This document shows positions 58,728-64,000 of a stretch of 64,000 nucleotides of DNA, piece after piece. The notes beneath the pieces were generated by a model. It was not told the DNA's origin. It worked only from the letters and a program-made list of their open reading frames with translations, and did no database searches. The stretch is from Artocarpus heterophyllus (lineage: Eukaryota > Streptophyta > Magnoliopsida > Rosales > Moraceae): assembly GCA_025403435.1 (NCBI GenBank), contig CM046349.1:21102004-21166003 (forward strand), written 5' to 3'. The position numbers and the translations under genes were made by a program. Numbering within the stretch: the first letter of the stretch is position 1; the number at the start of each line of letters is the position of its first letter.

Positions 58728-60823
58728 GTAATTTACAAGCTAGCTAGGTGCAATGACTCAATATTCCTATGGCCCTATATTATAACGAGAATGAGACGCA
58801 ATTTGGTTCGCCACCACAAATTAATAAGCTACCCCGATATATGTCAAAACAATAAGGTCACACCATTCCTCATAAAGCATGCAAGAATATTAGCATCAGA
58901 CATTACAAAAGAAAGACCCAATGTTTGTAAAGTCGTCCAAGAAAGATAGTATAGCATAAATCAAGGCTTTTATTCCGTAATCAAAGATGTATTTTCTTAT
59001 ATGATTAACCTAAACACTCAAAACTCCTTTTTGTCTTGCTGTCTTTGGAGTGCTCCTCTCGTTACTACAAAATCCTATTAAGAAACATTAATCAACATTT
59101 TAATGGGTTAATTATTCCATTGACGATACGATTACGCAAGAGAGAGATATGTGTTAACCAATCACCAACCGCCAGCCTCAAATTTCAATCTTCAAACCTT
59201 CCACATCTCCCCATGAATTTTTGTTCCCCAAGCTTTGTAATAAAATAAGGGAAATCCCCAAGTAAATACAAAGATCAGGCTGACTTTTTGAAAACATCCC
59301 ACAAGACAAAAAAGCGAAATCCAAGCATAACTAGGCAAGATTACAAAATCCTTTTAACTTCTTTACTTGATTTTCCAAATATTTTAAGTACAAATATCTG
59401 ATTATTGTAATAATCATTATTAGTCCTAGGATTGGAGTGCAATATTTAACAATTTCCCACATCATACTATCTTCCATTTCCCATATACGTGGCATTCAAG
59501 AGTGGGATCTAACATTTGGCGGCTAGATGAAGGACAGATCTTATGTTTTTTGTGGGTCCATTATTCTAATTTTATATGCCCTATATTTAATAAAACATGA
59601 ATCGAGTGGAAAACAATGACCTGTTGAAGAAGGGTCCACATCCACCATTATATGCCAGCATCAGGGAGGCTTTACAGGCTTTTTAAGAGGGCAATCAAGC
59701 ATGTGTGATTGTGTTACCAAAAAAAAAAAACTCTTGTATGATTGGTTTCTGAGACTAGAAACTTCATTCTGTTAGCACACGAACAACATGTGTTGGATGT
59801 CTGTTTAGCAGAATTAAATTAGTAATAATTTTCCGTAAAAATTAAATTAGACCCTTTTTTTGGGATGAAGCTGAGTTGTTAATTTGAGTTTGAAGTAATA
59901 TTCATTAAAACCCAAAAACTTTTTTTATGATGAAAATCCAAAAGCACTTAAAAGGTACTACAAAAAAATATCGAATGCACGCATTTTTGAACGTGGGATT
60001 GGATGAATCGACATGGATCCAAATTCCAATCTAATAGTTTAACGATGTAAACATGCCAATAAGGTATATAAAAACAATAGTAGTGTCTAGATCTAAACTT
60101 CAGAACTTTAATGGTTAAATCAAATTGCTCTAGCATTAAACAGGAAGAAAGACATTGAGATATGAACTCTTGCAAGCTCTCTACAAAAAACAAGCCAATT
60201 GTGTTTTTCATAATAATGTGGTCATTGAAAAACATGGAACGTTCCAATTGAGAGCTGATCATTACCTGGATTATCAAGTACATTTGGTGAACATATGATG
60301 ATGTATATGTGTGTTAGGTAGCTATATAAAGATATGCTTGAAATGAGATTGGAAATATAACTAAACATGTGGTCCAATATTAGCAAATTACGTAAGGGGA
60401 AGCCATAGCTTGTATATAATATGCTTAGCTAGCTAGGACAACATTATGATTGTTGAATACTCAACTATGTCACGTTTGTCATTGTGCCGTCGTCTTATGC
60501 TGACATGGTTTTTTAAATATATGATATTTTATTTGACTTTTTTAAAAAACTATTGTAGCTTGTAATTGCGTTGGCATAGGTAAAAACCACAATTTTGGGC
60601 TCACAAGGTTTAGCTTGAGCCGGATTCTTTTTGGCTGCTTCCAAAGCAAATCTGATTCGAGGTAGCCATTTATTTTTTTATTCAAACACTTGTTTAAAGA
60701 ATTTCTTGAAGTGCCCAAAGACTGTTTTTGAATAAGAGGGCATATAAGAAAATAAGAGACAATAAAAGGGTCATGTTCGTAATTGAAGCAATTCAATTAT
60801 TTGACACCTAAGGCATTCCCCCC
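58728..60823. other. Intergenic DNA upstream of the A70-like gene
   Basis: AT-rich. Short frames at 59036-59248 and 59948-60283 lack any recognised feature. It probably includes the promoter region of the downstream gene. Confidence 0.5.
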
Positions 60824-60830
60824 TATAAAA
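60824..60830 (+). promoter_or_regulatory. TATA box of the A70-like gene
   Basis: TATAAAA in a C-rich context, 108 bp upstream of the chosen ATG. Transcription would start near 60855. Confidence 0.75.
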
Positions 60831-60931
60831 GCCCCCTCTTGAGCTTTTGGAACTCCTCCCATTTTTGCAAAACAAATTTCTGCTTAACTCACTCGCACTC
60901 TCTCCTCTTATCTTCTTCTGGCTCCTGCCAT

Positions 60932-61723
60932 ATGGCCAATCCACTGCCATATCTAATGGAAGATCCAAAGAAACAGTACAAAACAAAAGTCAAAGGGAGG
61001 TCCTTTTTTCCCTTTATCTTCTCAATCTTTATTTACATTTCCCTCTTCTACGTCTTTAACCTCTCTCCTTCAACTCTCTTCAACAATACCAAGTTTTGGT
61101 TTCTCATATCAAACACTCTCATCCTCATCATTGCCGCTGATTATGGCGCATTCTCTTCGTCCAAAGACGAAAGCGTCTACGACGAGTACTTCATGCATAG
61201 TGAAGCAAGGCGTAGTTCTTTCTCGTTTGTTTTGGAGCACCAAGAAATCGCCATGAAAAACGGCAACACAATAAAACAAGAAGATCCGGTCGAGGACATG
61301 CAAGAAAAGAAAGAAAAAGAGAGCCAACCCCTGGAAAATAAATTGCAAATTGTAGCCATAGAAAATCCTAATACTATAAATCAAGAAGATCAAGATCATA
61401 TCCAAGAGAAAAGGATTGTCCACGTTGGTAAAAAAGACTCTGAAAAAGAAAAGAATATTAACGAAAGAGGAAGAAATAGTACTTGTAGGCGAAGCAAGTC
61501 TGAGAAGGTCAAGAGAGTGGTGATTGACGAGAGTGACGAGAGTAAAAACAGTGTAGTTTTGAGGAGGTCGGAGACCAAAATGTATGACCAAGAAAATCAT
61601 GAGGGAGAGGTGATGAATGACTTCTCTACCATGTCAGATGAAGACCTAAATAAAAGAGTTGAAGAGTTCATTCAGAGGTTCAATAGACAGATTCGGCTCC
61701 AAGCGCGGGTTTATGATAATTAA
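60932..61723 (+). CDS. A70-like membrane protein with DUF4408 and DUF761
   Basis: An intact single-exon gene of 263 aa. The ATG at 60932 (MANPLPYLMED) is the first in frame after the TATA box; the frame is open further upstream without an ATG. Residues 25-44 and 54-73 are hydrophobic and likely membrane spans; the second (FWFLISNTLILIIAADYGAF) is the DUF4408 signature. Residues 75-230 are polar, Glu/Lys-rich and probably disordered. The C-terminus (SDEDLNKRVEEFIQRFNRQIRLQA, read with the flanking MSDEDL) is the DUF761 motif. Proteins with this pair are plant-specific and annotated as PAMP-induced A70-like; the biochemical role is unknown. It is the only convincing host gene here. Confidence 0.92.
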   Translation: MANPLPYLMEDPKKQYKTKVKGRSFFPFIFSIFIYISLFYVFNLSPSTLFNNTKFWFLISNTLILIIAADYGAFSSSKDESVYDEYFMHSEARRSSFSFVLEHQEIAMKNGNTIKQEDPVEDMQEKKEKESQPLENKLQIVAIENPNTINQEDQDHIQEKRIVHVGKKDSEKEKNINERGRNSTCRRSKSEKVKRVVIDESDESKNSVVLRRSETKMYDQENHEGEVMNDFSTMSDEDLNKRVEEFIQRFNRQIRLQARVYDN

Positions 61724-61877
61724 TAAGCTTCCATCTAAGTTTACAAAGAAACGTTCCAAAAAGTTTTGATGTCTTCTTCTTTTTGCCTTTGCGTAGGCTT
61801 CATTTTTTTTTGGTCTTCCAACTTTGTTACTCTTTAATATTAGTGTAAATGCTTTGGACTACTATTAGTCAAGCAAA

Positions 61878-61883
61878 AATAAA
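61878..61883 (+). terminator. Poly(A) signal of the A70-like gene
   Basis: AATAAA, 155 bp after the stop codon, in AT-rich DNA. Confidence 0.55.
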
Positions 61884-64000
61884 TTTTACAAATTCCCCTG
61901 CTATATTAATTTTGTCTAACATACTTTTCAAACTTTTAAAACGTATATATTGTGTCCCACTTTAACATGTACTATTTTTTGACGGGCTAGCACATAGGAC
62001 GCATATAAGGAAGGTAAACTCACTAATTAATTTCTTTAATCGTTTACCCACCCAATCGAATTAGAGTTCGTTGTTCACATTTTTTCTTGCTTCAATAGTC
62101 TACAATAGAGAATACAGAACTAAGGTTTAGAGTCAACTAATTTATTTAAAGTGAAAGGCGTTTATTAACCCCCTAATGTTGTACCTAGCTTAAGCCCAAA
62201 CATAACTCAGCAATTAATTCCATGCAAAATAAAGCACATTATAAAGTTTGAGAGGTGAACTTGAAGATGAATTAGAGACCATGTTCTTAGTCAGAGCGAA
62301 AGGCATTTATTAACTCCCGGAATGTTATAGGTAATTGTAACACCAATGACAACTTGACAATATTGTGCAAAAAAAATAGCATGTTTCAAAATTTGAGAGG
62401 TGAACCTGTAAATATTTTAGATGTTAAAAAATGCAACATTGGTATTATGTTGACATAAGTTACATAAGTATGGGGAATTTAAAATTCAACCTAAAAATCC
62501 CATTAGCGAATTTTCCTCTCTCGATTTGAAATTTTCTAGGTAGTAGGTATATATCTAGAGCTCATATCAAATAATCCTGCAATAATTATGGTTGTACTCA
62601 TCATATAACTGTATGAACAAATAGACCAATACAATAGAACTCGTGCATGCATAATTATTTCTGTGAGATTCCAAAATTTGAATAACATCCCTTCCTGATT
62701 TGATAGAGATTATTCTAAACGGGGATAACACAAAGTGGGATTACTTATAAAAGAGCAATACGATTTAATTCTTGTGACTTGGTAGATACAAATGGTATTA
62801 TGTAATTATAATTATTAACCACAAAAGGAAAAAGGTATGACTAAAAAGAGTACTAGGCTAACTTAATAATTTTTGCTATACCAAAAAACACACTTACACT
62901 GTACATTTAGCTTTTCTGTATTTGCAAGAGGATTACCTTTGAATTACCAAAAGCTAGTATCAGTAGCTTTCATGTGCTTCAGATTGAAAAACTTAAAACA
63001 ACTGGTCTGATCAGCATATATAACTTATGACATGATAAGTCGTTGAGTTATTATGTATGTATTATGTCCCTACAAGGTGAAATGTATATAATCATCTTGT
63101 ATGAATTTTATAATTAATTTTGGCGCATGTCAAAATTATTTACGCTATGTGCCATGGTATTGCATCACATTTTACTATAAGCTATAGTTTTTTTGGGCCT
63201 AGATATATATTTACGTGTTATATATAATAATACAATCTATACATAACAATTTGTACGGTGTTGTATATTGAGGTCCATTTGTGAAAATGAAACTTTGTAC
63301 GGTATCATTTGCCAGAGAGGCAAAGACAAAGACAGAGATTGATCATTTGCCACTTCAGGGGAAAAAAATATAGGGGTTCGAAAAAAAAAATGAAAAAAGA
63401 TTATTTAAGTAACGAATTAAGGGCAAAAATTTTCCTTCAAAAAGCTCTTTCAAATTGGCGTGCAGAAGATCCTAGCATTACTAGCTAGTTAATTAGCTTT
63501 TTATTTTCTTTTATGGTGCTTTCTTCATTCTTCGTTAAGATTAGCACTCTCACATAACACGATTTATTTTTGCAAAAAAAAAAAGTAAAAAGACTCGAAT
63601 AAAATTAAAAAGAAAAGACCTGGTTTTGAATGGTACACATAAAAAATGAGCCTAAATTGCCGTCCTTATTTTTCTATCTCAAATTTGTTGCCCCTTCACT
63701 GCTTCATCATGCCATCTAAATTTAATTATTTGATAGTATGAATAGAAATTAAATACGAAAAAACAATTCTTAAGAATTTTAATAAGTACAAAAATTAATT
63801 GAATAGACAGAAAATGAGGGGAAAAAAGTATAACAGACTTGACTCTTCAATAACATCAATCACATCCATTAAAGATTGACTTCTGCATGTTAAAAAACTA
63901 ATTGAACGAAGAATTGTTCAATCCAATAAAAATCACTGGTACAGCTTTAAGGTTCGCATTTTATGGTCTCCTGTCTAGATGAAGTTTCCTCAAGAGCCTC
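61884..64000. other. Intergenic DNA to the window end
   Basis: AT-rich, with no ORF of note, no repeat that I can name, and several A-runs (63366-63396, 63575-63585). I see nothing functional. Confidence 0.5.

Noticed and set aside
59948..60283. 111-codon minus-strand frame upstream of the A70-like gene
   Set aside because: No recognisable domain, AT-rich composition, no nearby promoter or poly(A) evidence; probably chance.
60839..60931. 31 extra N-terminal codons on the A70-like frame
   Set aside because: The stretch has no ATG and begins next to the probable transcription start; ATG at 60932 gives the family-like N-terminus.

Overview
The window is plant nuclear DNA, most likely from a eudicot. 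It contains Ty1/copia and Ty3/gypsy LTR retrotransposons with tRNA-Met-type primer sites, CACTA-type and other MITEs, tRNA-like SINE remnants, and one host gene with the plant-only DUF4408 and DUF761 pattern. I see no tRNA or rRNA genes and no CRISPR. About 50 kb of the first 55 kb is nested, decayed retrotransposon.

Layout. 1-18828: a minus-strand copia element (E1). Its right LTR is split by a complete SIRE-like copia element (E2, 7192-17183, TSD GATCT). E1 itself sits in an older gypsy-type LTR (18829-~19600). 19600-29200: AT-rich intergenic DNA with MITEs, a copia-type solo LTR (21769-~27447) carrying a nested 4.17-kb solo LTR (23107-27275, TSD GTGTC), and two SINE-like remnants. 29205-31892: a second copy of the older gypsy-type LTR. 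31893-46667: two E1-family LTRs in inverted orientation (A on plus, B on minus). A is split by a Tekay-like chromovirus on the minus strand (E3, 33012-43448, TSD GGTTT). 46668-55134: a second Tekay-like chromovirus on plus (E4) that has lost the start of its left LTR. 55135-64000: low-copy-looking host DNA with a foldback CACTA MITE, another MITE, and a 263-aa A70-like DUF4408/DUF761 gene with its own TATA box and poly(A) signal.

All four elements have broken coding regions. The damage looks like methyl-cytosine decay: all eight stops in E4 are TAG, several clearly from CAG, and other elements show CGA-to-TGA and TGG-to-TAG changes.

The most unusual signal is a short dyad-symmetric motif, TCGGCAGGCCGA, in dispersed arrays. 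It occurs in LTRs of all four otherwise unrelated families, in the E1 leader, and upstream of a second internal promoter in E2. In the two copia families and at the E2 internal promoter the arrays lie about 10 to 120 bp upstream of a TATA-like box. In E2, E3 and E4 the two LTRs of one insertion differ by whole motif units. I do not recognise this motif. A shared cis-regulatory or silencing signal is my inference.
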